DNA of 64,000 bases from Zantedeschia hybrid cultivar (lineage: Eukaryota > Streptophyta > Magnoliopsida > Alismatales > Araceae). Below are positions 32,419 to 44,320 of this stretch, piece by piece. Made by a program: the position numbers and the translations under genes. The stretch spans positions 48,627,196 to 48,691,195 of the forward strand of contig JARZZO010000013.1 of the NCBI GenBank assembly GCA_030544215.1, in the 5' to 3' direction. The notes beneath the pieces are model-generated. The model searched no databases and was not told the origin of the DNA. It was given only the letters and a program-made list of their open reading frames with translations. The first letter of the stretch is position 1. Each line of letters opens with the position of its first letter.

Positions 32419-34973
32419 ATGGCGGTGGTGGAGGAGGCGGGGCGTCCGGACGAGCCGGCGGATACCGGCGGCAAGAAGGAGGAACGCGGCGGCGTTAATG
32501 GAGGGGCCCGGGGGAGCGCCGGGGCGCAGCAGGAGCTCCTTGTGCCGCCGACCAACTTCGCCATGGTTGACCGGGGTATATACCGGTCGGGGTTCCCGCA
32601 GCCCGACAACTTCGGATTCCTGGAGTCGCTTGACCTCCGGTCCATCGTGTGAGCCTCCCCCCCTCTCGATTGATGCTTTCTTTGTGATTTTCTTGGAATC
32701 TCTGGTTAAATCGGGCTTTAGGTTGTGTTGGATCATGCTTGGGATATTGGGGTTCGTTCTGAATCTTCTGATAATATGTGGCCGTTTTTTAATTTAATTA
32801 TTTTCAGGTACTTGTGCCCCGAGCCTTACCCGGAAAGAAATGCCGATTTCGTCGCGTCTAATGGGATTCGCCTTTTCCAGTTTGGCATCGATGGCAGCAA
32901 GGTGTGATTTGTTTGGTTAATTGTTTGTGCTTAGTGATTCCCTTCTGTGATCACCTTATTTTCTTCTTTTTGTTTGCCTGGTTCAAATTTGAGTTGTTGA
33001 TTTTTGTTTGAAATTTTCATTGGATATGAACCAAGTATCTTTAATTTAAAGTTGGGAATATTTGGTATTGATTGTGTTACTTGTTGATTCAGTTTTGTAA
33101 TTAAGTCAGAGGAATTGTTTGATGATCAAAGGGTTTAAATTGTCATCAACGTTACGAAAAGGGAAATTGGTGTATTATCAAGAAAAGGATAATTGGTGTA
33201 TATATGTCAATTATATGTTCCTCTAGCTTAAATCTTATCTAGACTATAAGGGCTTTTTTTTTTGGGAGGATTATGGGGATTCCTTTGGGGATCCATGTTG
33301 GGTGCACAAGGGAATAAAAAATGGAGGTGGAATCTTGCAACTGTGCAGTGTGTGGATGGTCCTTTTGGCATGTGCTCTCCTTTTTGGTATAGAGTCTTGG
33401 GTCATCAGTTGCTTGTTCATTTGTGTCTTTATTGCAGGATTGTGTGGAATCTGGGGATCCCATTGCGAACCAAGGGGTCGTCTTAGCCTCAAATGCTTAA
33501 GCAATGGCCTAGGTGTTTGAAGCGACATTTTACCCAAAAAAATAAAGAAAAATTGTAAGAAAAAATGTAGGGATGACATATTTAGGGATGGTTTAATTAC
33601 GTAAACTCAAGTGAAAAATGGAGGTTGAATCTTGGAAGAGTTTCTCTGATCCGCATCCAGCCGTTAAAACTTGGTAAATTTGTGAGCATGGGAGATGCAA
33701 CTGGAGCCCGCTATCTTATCGTCCCGACTGTTAAGCAAATATTGTTCCCACGCCAGGCTTGTTTGATGAGGTGGTGTTAGGCCTGCATCACTTCACTTAT
33801 TGGGGTTGCTAGATCTGCACCACTTATTGGGGCTGCCTTCTGTTAAGTTAGCTCCGGGACAAATTTCTTAGAAGCTCATTGTAGAGTTGTTAGGAGTAGC
33901 TACTCCAATATCCTGTTACATGCAGCCGAAAAGCCACCTTAGGACTGCCTTCACAGCACAAAACCTTTCTCCATTTGTAGCAATGGATGTACAAATGTGG
34001 GTCTTTCTTTGGGATCGGGATGTGCTTGTGCTTGGCTTTCCTCATTTCTGTTATCTTAATCTGAGTAACTTCCAAAGAAAGGGGCAATGGCTTGCAGGTT
34101 CCTGGTGTTTCCTGTCTTAACATTGTAATTTGACATTCTTGGATAAGTGATCAAGGTGGCGAAATCCATTGGTAACAATGGATTTAGATCAATAAATCTG
34201 CAATCATGTCTTGATGTTGGAGTTTGTCCGAGATCTGCCAAAATCCAGATCTGTTAATGTCAATTCACTTTGTTGCTCTTCGAATGTGTCTCCGGAGTTG
34301 CTCCCTCACATACAATTTAACTATCCTGGAATTTGGAAACTTATCATACGTCTTATGTGAGCATGAAAATATGATTACAATTGTGTTATATCTCAAATGT
34401 GGAGCTAGTTCTTGTAACTTTTGTCTAAGATACCACTTTTGCAGGAGCCGTTTGTTAACATTCCCATGGATACCATTATGGAGGCTCTGAGAGTCTTACT
34501 AGGTAGCATTCATTTTGTTGATACCAACTTGCTCTTAACCAGCCGTCTGTAGGTTGTTCGCCATTTTCTGATTCCTGATATGTTTTTTCCCCTCAGATGT
34601 AAGGAACCATCCAGTTTTGATCCACTGCAACCGTGGAAAGGTATAGGACAATTCTCCCCCATCTATGAACCTATGCGCATGCGACCACTTCCCAGATCTA
34701 AGCTGCTGACTTGAGCTCCCCTTTTGTTCTCTGTGAGCACAGCACCGCACAGGTTGCCTCGTGGGCTGCTTCAGGAGATTACAGAGCTGGTGCTTGTCCT
34801 CCGTGTTTGAGGAATACCAGCGATTTGCTGCTGCCAAATCCCGGGTTTCTGATCTCAGGTTCATCGAGACGTTCGACGTCTCTTGCATGAGCCACTGCTT
34901 GCTGGGCATCATCTACCGCTATTATGGATGTGGTTCTCGAGGGAGGCGCCTGGTCTACCCAGAGATATCATGA
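32419..34973 (+). CDS. PFA-DSP: Plant/fungal atypical dual-specificity phosphatase (PFA-DSP, SIW14-like)
   Basis: Five exons join in frame: 32419-32648, 32808-32901, 34445-34502, 34597-34640 and 34743-34973, all with GT-AG introns, giving 218 aa (the family is about 200-215). Exon 1 has an acidic, Gly-rich N-terminus and then PPTNFAMVDRGIYRSGFPQPDNFGFLESLDLRSIV, the conserved opening of the domain. Exon 2: YLCPEPYPERNADF. Exon 3: EPFVNIPMDTIMEALRVLL. Exons 4 and 5 form the active-site loop HCNRGKHRTG with nucleophile Cys138 and Arg144 (CX5R). Exon 5 continues to the C-terminus (ISSTOP after RRLVYPE). Known for the family: cytosolic phosphatases related to yeast Siw14, several of which remove phosphate from inositol pyrophosphates and act in phosphate and stress signalling. 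Which paralogue this is cannot be told. Intron 2 is long (1543 bp). All key residues are intact, so it is probably functional. Confidence 0.94.
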
Positions 34974-37900
34974 CAACCCGAGCCTGTATCAAATCTATAA
35001 TATCGCCTTTCTTTTGTTCTTCACGAAAGGTGGAATCTTGCTAGAGTTCCATACGGTTTTCTTTCTCCCTAATGCAAAATTCCGGTCTTTTCTGCAAGCA
35101 GCTTGTTCTGAAAGGCCGCAAGATATTTGAATTTGCAATTCTTCTCTATTTGGGTGGGTGAAAGGGTGGAGTACGCTGATTTTTGTGGTCGCCTTCTTTT
35201 TTGGACGAAGATGGTCTTGTTCTTTCTTCTGTTGTGGGTTGCTGTATCGCTATATTAAGAGAGTATAACACGTGAGAAAGCGGGATCTTCTTAAGAAATG
35301 TAACACAATTGAAAATTTGTGAGAAAAGGACGCTTCCATCACGTGAAAGGGATCGTCTTTCATGCGGAAGTGGGTATGCGGCGAAGGATTTTCCAGAATA
35401 TTAACACTACAGTCAAGCCTTTTCAGGAAAAATGAACATTGTTTGTCAGGTTTACTTCTGTTTGTGTAATCAGGTTTTGGGGTTTTGGATTTGCGAGATC
35501 AAGATTAGCATAACTAGGATTGACATATCAGAAGATAAAAAGATTATTACTATTAATGATTGGTCTAATCTGTTGCAACAGAACAAAGTGTTTTTGACAT
35601 TCCTCAAAATATGATAAGACAATATACAAAATTTTCAAGAGATTTTTAAAATTCTATGTTCTCACTATTCAATTTGGTTCGGGTGGGTTAACTCCACGTC
35701 ACCGCAGTGGACATCGCCGTTCGGTGGCTTGGGGCGGCTGGTGTCGGGGTCCTTGGGATCGACGTGTGTAGTGTCTAAAACTTCGTAACCCGCGCCTTCA
35801 AAGTTCAAACAGGCACAACCCATCCCCTCCGCCGCTTCCACCGTCTCCACCGCCGTTAGTTTCCAGAAATCCTATTTACACAGTTCTTTACTCCTGCTTA
35901 CACAGAGTGGTGGACAGAGTAACGAGGATATGAATGTTGCTGAACAAAATATTATTACACGTTTCTATTTCTCTGGTGTACAGGGGCATGTCTTCTGTTG
36001 GGTGGAGATCACCTCAGAACAGTGACTTCAAGAATTTCTACAGTCACCTACTGGGTGCTGTCACGCAAGACCACATGGACCTATGCCATGGAGAAGGGAA
36101 ATGGTACAATAATATTATTTTTGACATATTTAAATGGCAATCATACATTAGAGAAGAGTGTTATTGTCTCCATACCTTTGACAACCCTCTTTCCAATGTC
36201 AGATTGTCACTTAGACTGTCAAAATGTAATATTAGAAAATACTGTTTTCTGACCGAGAATTTCTAATTTAGTTTGCTTGTTCACTCCACCCAGTCACCTC
36301 TTCTCCTCCCACAGCTCGTTCACTAAACGGGACATTCCCCATTGCACTACGTAACGTCACATTGTAGACGGCTACAAAAGCCTTTTTGCAATGACTGTAT
36401 CAAGGTGATCTCCACTGATGCCATATATCAATTTTTTATTTATTATAGTTCTTCGGTAAGTCGATTATATTAAATTAAACTTCACATGAATTGGGATAAG
36501 ATTGAAAAAAAACAATTTAAAAAATTAGTCAATGATGATTCTCTATGGATTCACCTATATAAGTAGCAACTAAAATTGCAAAAATAAGAGTCTAAATACC
36601 GGTTGTGAATAATCCAAGGAACATGACGGGTATAGGAACTACACCTTCCCCATTGGTTACATGGTAGGTAGACGATCTTGGATTGCTAGATATATGCGAA
36701 AAAGACCCTGAAAAACAGAGAGAAGCATTGATAATGTTTTTTGTTAAGTGACTTCGTTCACTTGGCACTTATTAGACCTTTTTTTCCCTGTGATGTAAAA
36801 TCAGAGTTTAGGTTATCTACTTCTGCCAACTGCCAGAGTTCAAAAATCCACGGCCGGCATTGCTGACCAGCCATTGTAAAGAGCCATGCGCGCTGTCATC
36901 TGTTTCTTTTGTCGGCTGCGGCCGTGTTTGGCGCAGCGTCCAATTTTTTGTATTTTTCTTTAATTATTTTTGGTGTAAAGTAATTAGATTTTAAAGTTAT
37001 TTATGTAATATTTTATTTGTATTTTGATTTCCAACTAAAAACTATAAGATAGAGTTTTCAAAATTAAAGAAAAAGTAAAATTATTATGGAAGATTTAACT
37101 TTTGTGACAAATCAAAATTAATTATAACCTCGCTTCTTTAACTTATTATATGTGAGAAGTGGAAGTCTAAAGTGATTTTCAAGGAAAAGCGTTAACAAAC
37201 ACTCCCTAAGCATAGACCGCATGCTTAAGAGCCAATTGGGCCATGGATGTGTTTTGCTTAAGAGAAATGTTTACTACACCGCTTTGGGTGCAACTCTTAA
37301 AAAATAAAAAAATATATATTTTAAAAGAAATTTAAGTTAGATCTATCATGTTTGACATGTCCATATAATCTGATCATGGTTTGATGACCTAAAAAAATTA
37401 AAAGGATAAAAAATCAAGCTATGATGAATGATTAAAACATCCCTATTAAGTTGAGCCCCATAAAAAGGAATTCGATTTTTTATTTTTTAAATTTTTTTAG
37501 TCATTCGGTCAAGAATGAATTATACAAACATATCGGATACACCGACCTAAAAAAGTCAAAAAAATAAAATTTGGGCTGCACTAGTTTTAACCTGTGCTCA
37601 AACGAGTGAGATCTCACTCTTTAGTTTTGTTTTCTCGTCTAGTGTACCGTTCCCCCTCCCCATGCAGGTTTTGCTGCTTGGCCTTGGTTTCTATCGGTGT
37701 ACCAAGGATCTCTCCCTGTCGGTTGGTCGGCACAGTTTGGATCTCTCTTTGGGATCTTTGGAGTATTTGGTGAGGCCCGTGACCTTGTGCGTATTCCGTT
37801 CGTCGGCTTTCGGCGAACGTCTCCAAGCTATACCCCTCTTCAGCTGCTTCTATGACGTTTTGAAGTCCCTTCCCGGCATCTGTCGCCGACGTTTCCACCA

Positions 37901-38620
37901 GTGCCCGACTCATCTTATGCGAGTGTTCTTGGCTTCTCCGACGAGCCTCTGCTGTGGCATTTGTTGTGCTCTCTTTACCTGTTGGGCAATGTTGGGTCTT
38001 TTGTATCCATGTGACTACGGTAGCCTTTTCTGTTCGGAGCCATACCTCTCTGGGTGGCCATGTTGCCTCCCCTACTCCCTTTGTTTGTGTACCATGTTCT
38101 TACTCATTGTACGCCGCTCTATGTTTTAAAGGAATATAATATCTATATTTTCTTGTCAAAAATATATATATAAAGTACCCACCTCTCTCTTCTAACCACA
38201 AAAAGAATCCATAACCCATGCATCCTCTCTCTCTCTCTCTCACCCTTCTTTCAACGAGATCTCCTCTTACCCACATCTCTTTGTCGATAGTGGCATGTGT
38301 CACCCAATGGATAGGAGGAATCTTGACTTATTAATATAGATAGAAAATACTTGCATCATTTTTTTTATTTTTTTAGATCAGTCTTTAAATGCCCAACATA
38401 TTCACATAATTTGATATCTGATTGAACCACCGAAAAAGTTTTAAAAGATCAAAAAAATCAAGTCCCAGTGAACAAAAAATATCCTTAATACAATTTATTT
38501 TACATTTTTGGTCGTCTGATTAGACATCTGACTATCGGATATGTGGGTCATGTGGGTAACATAGAAACATTTTCGAAAAAAGGTTTTTGTTTGATGCATT
38601 GCACTGCCATATAGTGCAAC
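34974..38620. other. 3' flank of the phosphatase gene and spacer
   Basis: The 3' UTR probably extends to about 35250-35300; no single poly-A signal stands out. A GC-richer island at 35680-35860 has a 61-codon minus frame (METVEAAEGMGCACLNFEGAG...), not recognised. At about 36930-37205 GTGTTTGG... and ...ACAAACAC ends suggest a small MITE around AT-rich DNA. 37600-38160 is GT/CT-rich with a GGAATATAA/poly-A-like end, resembling the 3' end of a LINE, but no target duplication was found. Confidence 0.45.
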
Positions 38621-39011
38621 TGTTAGGGATTTTAAGAATATCTGGAGCGGAAGTCAGCTCTAACGCAGAAGAAGACGATGCCGGAGTCGATCCCCACGCG
38701 CAGCGAGTTTCGAACAAGAACGCGCGAACTCCAGACGAAGAGACGGTGTAAATCCAGACACTGTCTCCACTTGTTTCCTCTTTCTATTTCTCTTGATGCA
38801 TATGACCTAATGGAGAGTCACATGCTTCTTTTATAGAGAGGAGGGACCAGTCCCGTTCTAACTACTAACAGGATCCTACCTATTACAGGATCCTCAATGG
38901 GCACTTAATGGGTTAAGCTCAATAACTTATTCCATTAATTGGATGCCTAATAGTGTGCAAGTGTTAGTCCAGTAAATACAAGTGGACCACTAATTAGGCA
39001 AAAACCCAACA
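38621..39011 (-). repeat. Solo LTR of the Copia family at 43493-52005
   Basis: 391 bp, TGTTAGGGATTTTAAGAATA ... AACCCAACA, matching both LTRs of the Copia element. Flanks GCAAC (38616-38620) and ACAAC (39012-39016) agree in 4 of 5 bases and are the probable target duplication. No internal sequence remains, so it arose by LTR-LTR recombination. Strand is set by analogy with the complete element. Confidence 0.88.
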
Positions 39012-39623
39012 ACAACTGCATCTGTAGCAAGTATTTACTCTTTTTTTTTCCCTCAATGTGGATCAAGTAATAAAACAGACAATGGTAAAAAGAGAAGTAA
39101 CATAGTACTTCTCATAAATTTTACTAATGCCCGGTTCTCATAAATTTTACTAATGCCCAGTTTTCTTTAAGAAAACATTTGCTTATCATACCAAACATAG
39201 TAGGAAAAAATTTAGGGTAAAAAACCTTAGTAAAATACTTTTTGAGATAAAAAATAGTCTTAATAAAAATGCTTTTAAACTTTCTACAATATTTTTGAAA
39301 TCTATAATATCAAAGAAAGAAAAAAGATATTCATAGTTATGATAATATACTTTGCTAATACATAATTAATAAAATTAATATAAGTGATGATGTCGAGGCA
39401 ATCAGGACTCCGAAAGCGGAATCCGAAAACCATCAGGCGATCAAGAGCCGAGAGGGATCCGAGACGATAGAGAGTCGGGGACGAAGGCAGAAGTTCCTAC
39501 AGGAAGAAGGAATCAGTCAGGAAGGGTCCCAGGTCTCAGTCTAGGAAAACCCTCTCCGATGGTTAAGTTAGCAATAGGCTTAGTAAAAACTTTAGTATTA
39601 AGAGAGATATGGAGACTTAATAG

Positions 39624-41083
39624 TGTAGACACCGATTTTGGACCACCCTTTTGATCATGAACCCAACCCATCATTAACTCTTCATCACCAAAATCCCCTC
39701 ATTTCAGCCATCTCAGCCCACTACCAGCTAGGCCCATTAACCAAATCCCGACTCTAGCCACCTTTTTCGTGGAAGGCCAGCCAGTCCGCCTTCCATCCCC
39801 TTCGAAGGCCACCCCTCGCCTTCCACCACCTTCGAAGGCCAGCCACCTTGCCTTCCACCCTTTTAGCCACCCTTTTTCACTTTTTCGTGGAAGGCCAGCC
39901 CCCTTGCCTTCCACCGCCTTCGAAGGCCACCCCCCGCCTTCTACCCCCTTCGAAGGCTAGCCACCTCGCCTTCCACCTTTTAGTCACCTTTTTTCACTTT
40001 TTACCACCTTTTCGTGGAAGGCCAGCCCCCTTGCCTTCCACCTCCTTTGAAGGCCACCCCTTGCCTTCCGCCTCCTTCGAAGGCCACCCCTCGCCTTCCA
40101 CTCCCTTCGAAGGCCAGTCGGGCTGCCTTCCACCACAAGAATGGAAGGCATGTCACCTGGCCGTCCACTCCTTAACCACCCCCTTGACTCCGTCTTCCCC
40201 ACGATCTCCTCTACTCGCCGCCCTCGTCCCCCACTACTCCGACCACTCCCCACTCCGGCGACTACCGCGTCCACTACCTCCAACCCTTGACCACTCCCTA
40301 TTGGTTGAAGGGTGATTTACGGGGATTTAGACCCCTGATTTCTCCCCTTTTTTTCCTTCACCTATTTAAACCCCCCACATTCTCTCGAGCAAGGGGGTTA
40401 AGGATTTTCTGGGGTTAAGAGGTGGCTTCTTGGAGGGAAGGCTCAGAGGAGGTTGGCAAGCAGTCGGGAGGAGTCTCAGAAGAATCCTTCGCATCCCAAA
40501 TGGGCTTGTTTTCTTAAACCTCTTCTCTCTTCTCTTCTTTCACTTTCAACACCTCATTTCACTTTTCACACACGAGCACTTATCTGCATGCATGCATCTT
40601 AGAATGACTTAGCAATCCCTATTTACCCCCAGAGGTTTCAAACAAAAAACGGGAGGTGGGTGGCCATAACATATGGTCACCTTCCCTCCCAAACACCCAT
40701 CCGGTGCGTCTCCCTCTAATTTTAGTTAATTTTTTTGTTTGCATGAACGGATCCTACATGTCACAGTTCTAATTGGGTAATTGTCTTTTCTTTGTCTGTC
40801 TTTTCTTTCCAGGGGATCCTTACCACATTCACGCGTGCAGAGTACCGGGCTCTCCTCCTCTGGCCGGTCGGAGGAAGAGAAGGAGGAACCAGCATCTCCC
40901 GCTTCCACAAAACACGATCACATCCCTACCATCCTGCGGAGCACATGGACCGTAAGGTAATACTCCTGGCGATAACATCCTTTATTTCTAACCCCCTTTA
41001 AATCGCCACAGTGCTAAGACGAATGGAGAGGAACCCTCGTCCGAAACCCGCAGCCGCGGCGGGGGACGTTCCGGGCGCCTACA
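39624..41083 (+). mobile_element. Nested solo LTR (1460 bp) with GAAGGC dyad array
   Basis: TGTAGACACCGATTTTGG ... GGGCGCCTACA with TGTAG/CTACA termini and a perfect target duplication, AATAG (39619-39623 and 41084-41088). A TATA-like TATTTAAA at 40363-40370 indicates plus-strand orientation. Its ends resemble those of the solo LTR at 46508-47818 (TGTAGACAC start, CACCTACA-like end), so the two probably belong to related families. Confidence 0.88.
39768..40152. repeat. Array of about ten GAAGGC-N8/10-GCCTTC inverted repeats
   Basis: Starting with GGAAGGC-cagccagtcc-GCCTTCC, the motif GAAGGC ... GCCTTC repeats about ten times, with spacers of 8 nt (cacccctc type) or 10 nt (cagccacctt type) and never an odd number. 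Units are joined by CCACC/TTCG linkers. The array lies about 210-600 bp upstream of the TATA-like box of the same LTR. Confidence 0.88.
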
Positions 41084-42307
41084 AATAGCGTGTGTACTTT
41101 TTTGTCGTGAATAATACTCCTTTTATAGTGGGGGATGAGAATTCTTTTCGTGTGGCAGGCGCTGTAGGATTATCCTTAAAAGTTTGAGATGAAATCTCGA
41201 GAATACTCTAAGTGCCAGTAGGCCGAAGGCCCATAAATAGTTGATTAAGTCGGGTTGAACCCGTCTCAGCCCAGTATGATCCTGGGCCGCCGAGAACAGA
41301 CAAATGACGCTCAACCCATTCTTGAATTGGGACTGGGCCCAGCTTTTGGGGCCAATTGAGTTTTGTCCCATCAATAACATACGCATACGCCTGCTATAAT
41401 ATACTTTACTAATACTATAATTGCTAAAATTATTCAGTTTGGGTAAAACCCATACCCAAACTGAATATATGCATACCTGTCATAGACCAGAGTCATAAAA
41501 ATTCGGTTATAAACCTTGCCTGGTTATAAACAGTGCAACAAACAATTACGGATACAAATGGTAACCGATAGCCCGGTTATCCGACCGCTTGTTAGCTTAT
41601 AGATTAGTTAATAGATAATTTTTTTAAACCATCATATATAGTAGGTAAGGTAACAAATATAAACTCTTTCCGACCGAAATGCATATTGTACACTAGGATT
41701 TGATTATTCGATCAATTATTAGTTTATTGAATATTGAATATTTAATAGATAGTATTTTTAAATCGATAGTTTAACAGATATGATCATAGATCTATAAAGA
41801 TTCACATCAAATCCAACCAGTTTACATTTCTACATAGAATGACATACTTCTTATTAGGTAAACAGAGATACCCAGACTCAAGCTTAACAACTTTAAACAG
41901 GTCTACGTATGGGTGCAGGCCAGTACTATCCTATTACTATTAATAGTACAGTAATACTTACTGTAATGCGTGCGAATAGTTGTCCAAATGACTATTGTAG
42001 TAAGTATATTTTCTTTTAAAGAAAATCCAAGAGGAGAGCTAACTTTAAGGGGCCCATCTATTTCGTCTGACTTTTGATTGAATGGAAAAAATATGAAGAA
42101 AATAAAAAATAGATAGTCTTGTCTTTTTAATTTTTTAAAATGTTCAAACAAAGATTGGTGGTCGACAAGTATCCAGATCGATCGCTGGTGGCATAGATAA
42201 GATTTTAATTTTTAAATATTTTACTATTATAGTAAAATAATTTCAAAGAGAATACTTATATCATCCCGTACAACAATCTAGCAAACCATAGGATGCTAGC
42301 CTACCAT

Positions 42308-43132
42308 TAGGGATGAAAAAGGTTACTCAACCGTAAGGATAATAGCTTCATTCTTTTCCTTATCCTTAAAATAAAAATTATAATCTTAATTTTATCTTTA
42401 TCCTTACATGCCTATATCTTTATCCTTGTCCTTAATAGTTAAACATGAACATATACATAAAGTTAAATTATCAGACAATATATATTTCTCCACATTTTTA
42501 CAGAATAAAATTGAATATCAAACAATATATATGTCTCCACATTTTTACAGAATAAAATTGAATATCAAACAATATATATTTCTCCACATTTTTACAGAAT
42601 AAAATTGAATTGTAAAATTTTCATCGTAAACATATACATGAAATGTGATTATCATGAAATAAGTATCAATGGATTACTTATAACTTCAAATTTATAATGT
42701 GAATGAACGTATTGCATTATGAAGTCAAATTTATTTTAAGAAAGTAAATTAATAAGTTTACTATCTATGTGTAAAAAAAATATAAAAAGTAAACACTATG
42801 CCGTATATCAATATACATTAAAGTGACTACCTTAACTTTTGATTTGCCAAAAACTTTTAAAACTTTTATATTTTCATAAATATATTATATTATGATATCA
42901 TAACATAAAATTTAAAATACATTTTTATAAATATACTATATTATAATATAAAATATAAAAGGATAGATAATCAGATTACAGGATATGAAAACACATAATT
43001 CCTTTTCTTTATCCTAAATAAAAAGGGTAAGAAAATTTTTATTTTTATTTTAAAATTTATATCCTCTTATATCCTATAAGCTACGAATAAGGATATATAT
43101 TTAGGATTATCCTTTTCCATTTTATGTCCCTA
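42308..43132. mobile_element. Non-autonomous hAT element, Ac/Ds-like
   Basis: The left end TAGGGATGAAAAAGG is the terminal repeat of Ac/Ds-like hAT elements (TAGGGATGAAA). The right end is the imperfect inverse, ...TTTATGTCCCTA. The flanking 8-bp sequences CCTACCAT (42300-42307) and CCTACCAC (43133-43140) match in 7 of 8 bases, the duplication length expected for hAT. The 825-bp interior is AT-rich without a transposase. Short 'tatcctta' motifs recur in both subterminal regions, as is usual for transposase-binding sites. Confidence 0.82.
42475..42615. repeat. Three tandem 47-bp copies inside the hAT element
   Basis: ACAATATATATTTCTCCAC-type units begin at 42475, 42522 and 42569, exactly 47 bp apart and nearly identical. 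Confidence 0.92.
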
Positions 43133-43140
43133 CCTACCAC

Positions 43141-43487
43141 GATCTAATCTTGATGCCAATGGACCGCCGGTCCGTGCGGTCTGCGGTGTAACCGCAAGGT
43201 CCACGACTGTCGGACCCTAGTGTCATGGGACCACCGCGCCAGAGCATCCACGCGGCTTCGGGATAACAACCTCTGACCGATGTCGCGTGGATCTCATTAC
43301 CTCCGGGTCTCTTCCATGTTCTCAAAATGACCTTCACCGTTGGGAGACGAGTCAACTGACAAGCTGATAGTTGATACCATCGCAGATCCTTTCACCTATG
43401 CTCGCGGAGAGTATTGACACTGGGATCATCCTTTTTTTTTTGGTCCAAGTATCAAAATGGCTAAATATGAAGAGCTGCCTCCAAGTG
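43141..43487. other. Short GC-richer spacer between hAT and Copia elements
   Basis: No gene recognised. A 73-codon minus frame (43134-43355) has no recognisable domain. Confidence 0.4.
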
Positions 43488-43492
43488 AGAAG

Positions 43493-43883
43493 TGTTAGGG
43501 ATTTTAGGAATACCTGGAGCGGAAGCCATCCCTAACGCAAAGGAAGACGATGTCGGAGTCGATCTCCACGCGCAGCGAGCCTCGAACAAGAACGCACGAA
43601 CCCCGGACGAGGAGACGGTGTAAACCCAGGCATTGCCTCCACTGGTTTCCTCTCTCTATTTCTCTTGATGCGTATGACCTAATGGGGAGTCACAGGCTTC
43701 TTTTATAGAGAGGAAGGATCAGTCCCGTTCTTACTTCTAACAAGATCCTACCCATTACAGGATCCTCATTGGACACCTAATGGGTTAAGCCCAACAACAT
43801 ATTCCTTTAATTGGATGCCTAATGGTGTGCAAGTGTGTAGCCCAGTAAATACAAGTGGACCACTAATTGGGTAAAACCCAACA
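43493..43883 (-). repeat. 3' LTR of the Copia element
   Basis: 391 bp, TGTTAGGG ... ACCCAACA on plus. Same length as the 5' LTR. Confidence 0.95.
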
Positions 43884-44320
43884 TTCTCTCACTTGGTCCA
43901 ACTTGTCTTAAGCACATCAAATCTACCTTTGAAAACATACTTATAGTATAAATATATATAATTTCAAAAGGACTCTTGAAGATTTGACATCATAGGCATG
44001 CACCTGAAGGGAGAACCGCGGTATGCGCACGCACGATAAAACAAAACTACACACCATTCCAATTAACGGAATCTTAAAGGTTCAAGAACAGTAAATCAAA
44101 TGACATGAGTTATGGCGGCAAATGCATTCAATTACACACCTCCTTCCATGTACCACAATGCCACCAACTTACTATAATTGAACATCAAATATGGAACTGT
44201 AGATAAACTCAAACATAATGTTTATCCATTGGTCACCACTAAAATATACAATTTGCCAACCAAAATCCATAACCATCATGTATACAAAATAAATGGAAAA
44301 GGCAAAAAGTAATAGAAGAA

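Larger units (their letters stand above)
39385..41373. mobile_element. Solo Tat-like LTR, interrupted by another solo LTR
   Basis: The left piece 39385-39623 (TGATGATGTCGAGGCAATCAGG..., GAAAGCGGAATCCGAA, GGGATCCGAGAC, CCCTCTCCGATGGTTAAGTTAG) and the right piece 41084-41373 (ends TTTTGTCCCATCA) are diverged relatives of the element A/B LTR start and end. Flanks ATAAG (39380-39384) and ATAAC (41374-41378) match in 4 of 5 bases. Without the insertion the LTR is about 525 bp. Confidence 0.72.

Noticed and set aside
35665..35850. 61-codon minus frame with GYEVLDTTHVDPKDPD
   Set aside because: Coding-like composition but no family, splice partners or promoter; noted only in the spacer entry.
41425..41470. 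Hairpin ATTCAGTTTGGGT ... ACCCAAACTGAAT as a separate MITE
   Set aside because: Only 13-bp arms with a 7-8 nt loop and no flanking duplication; too little to call.
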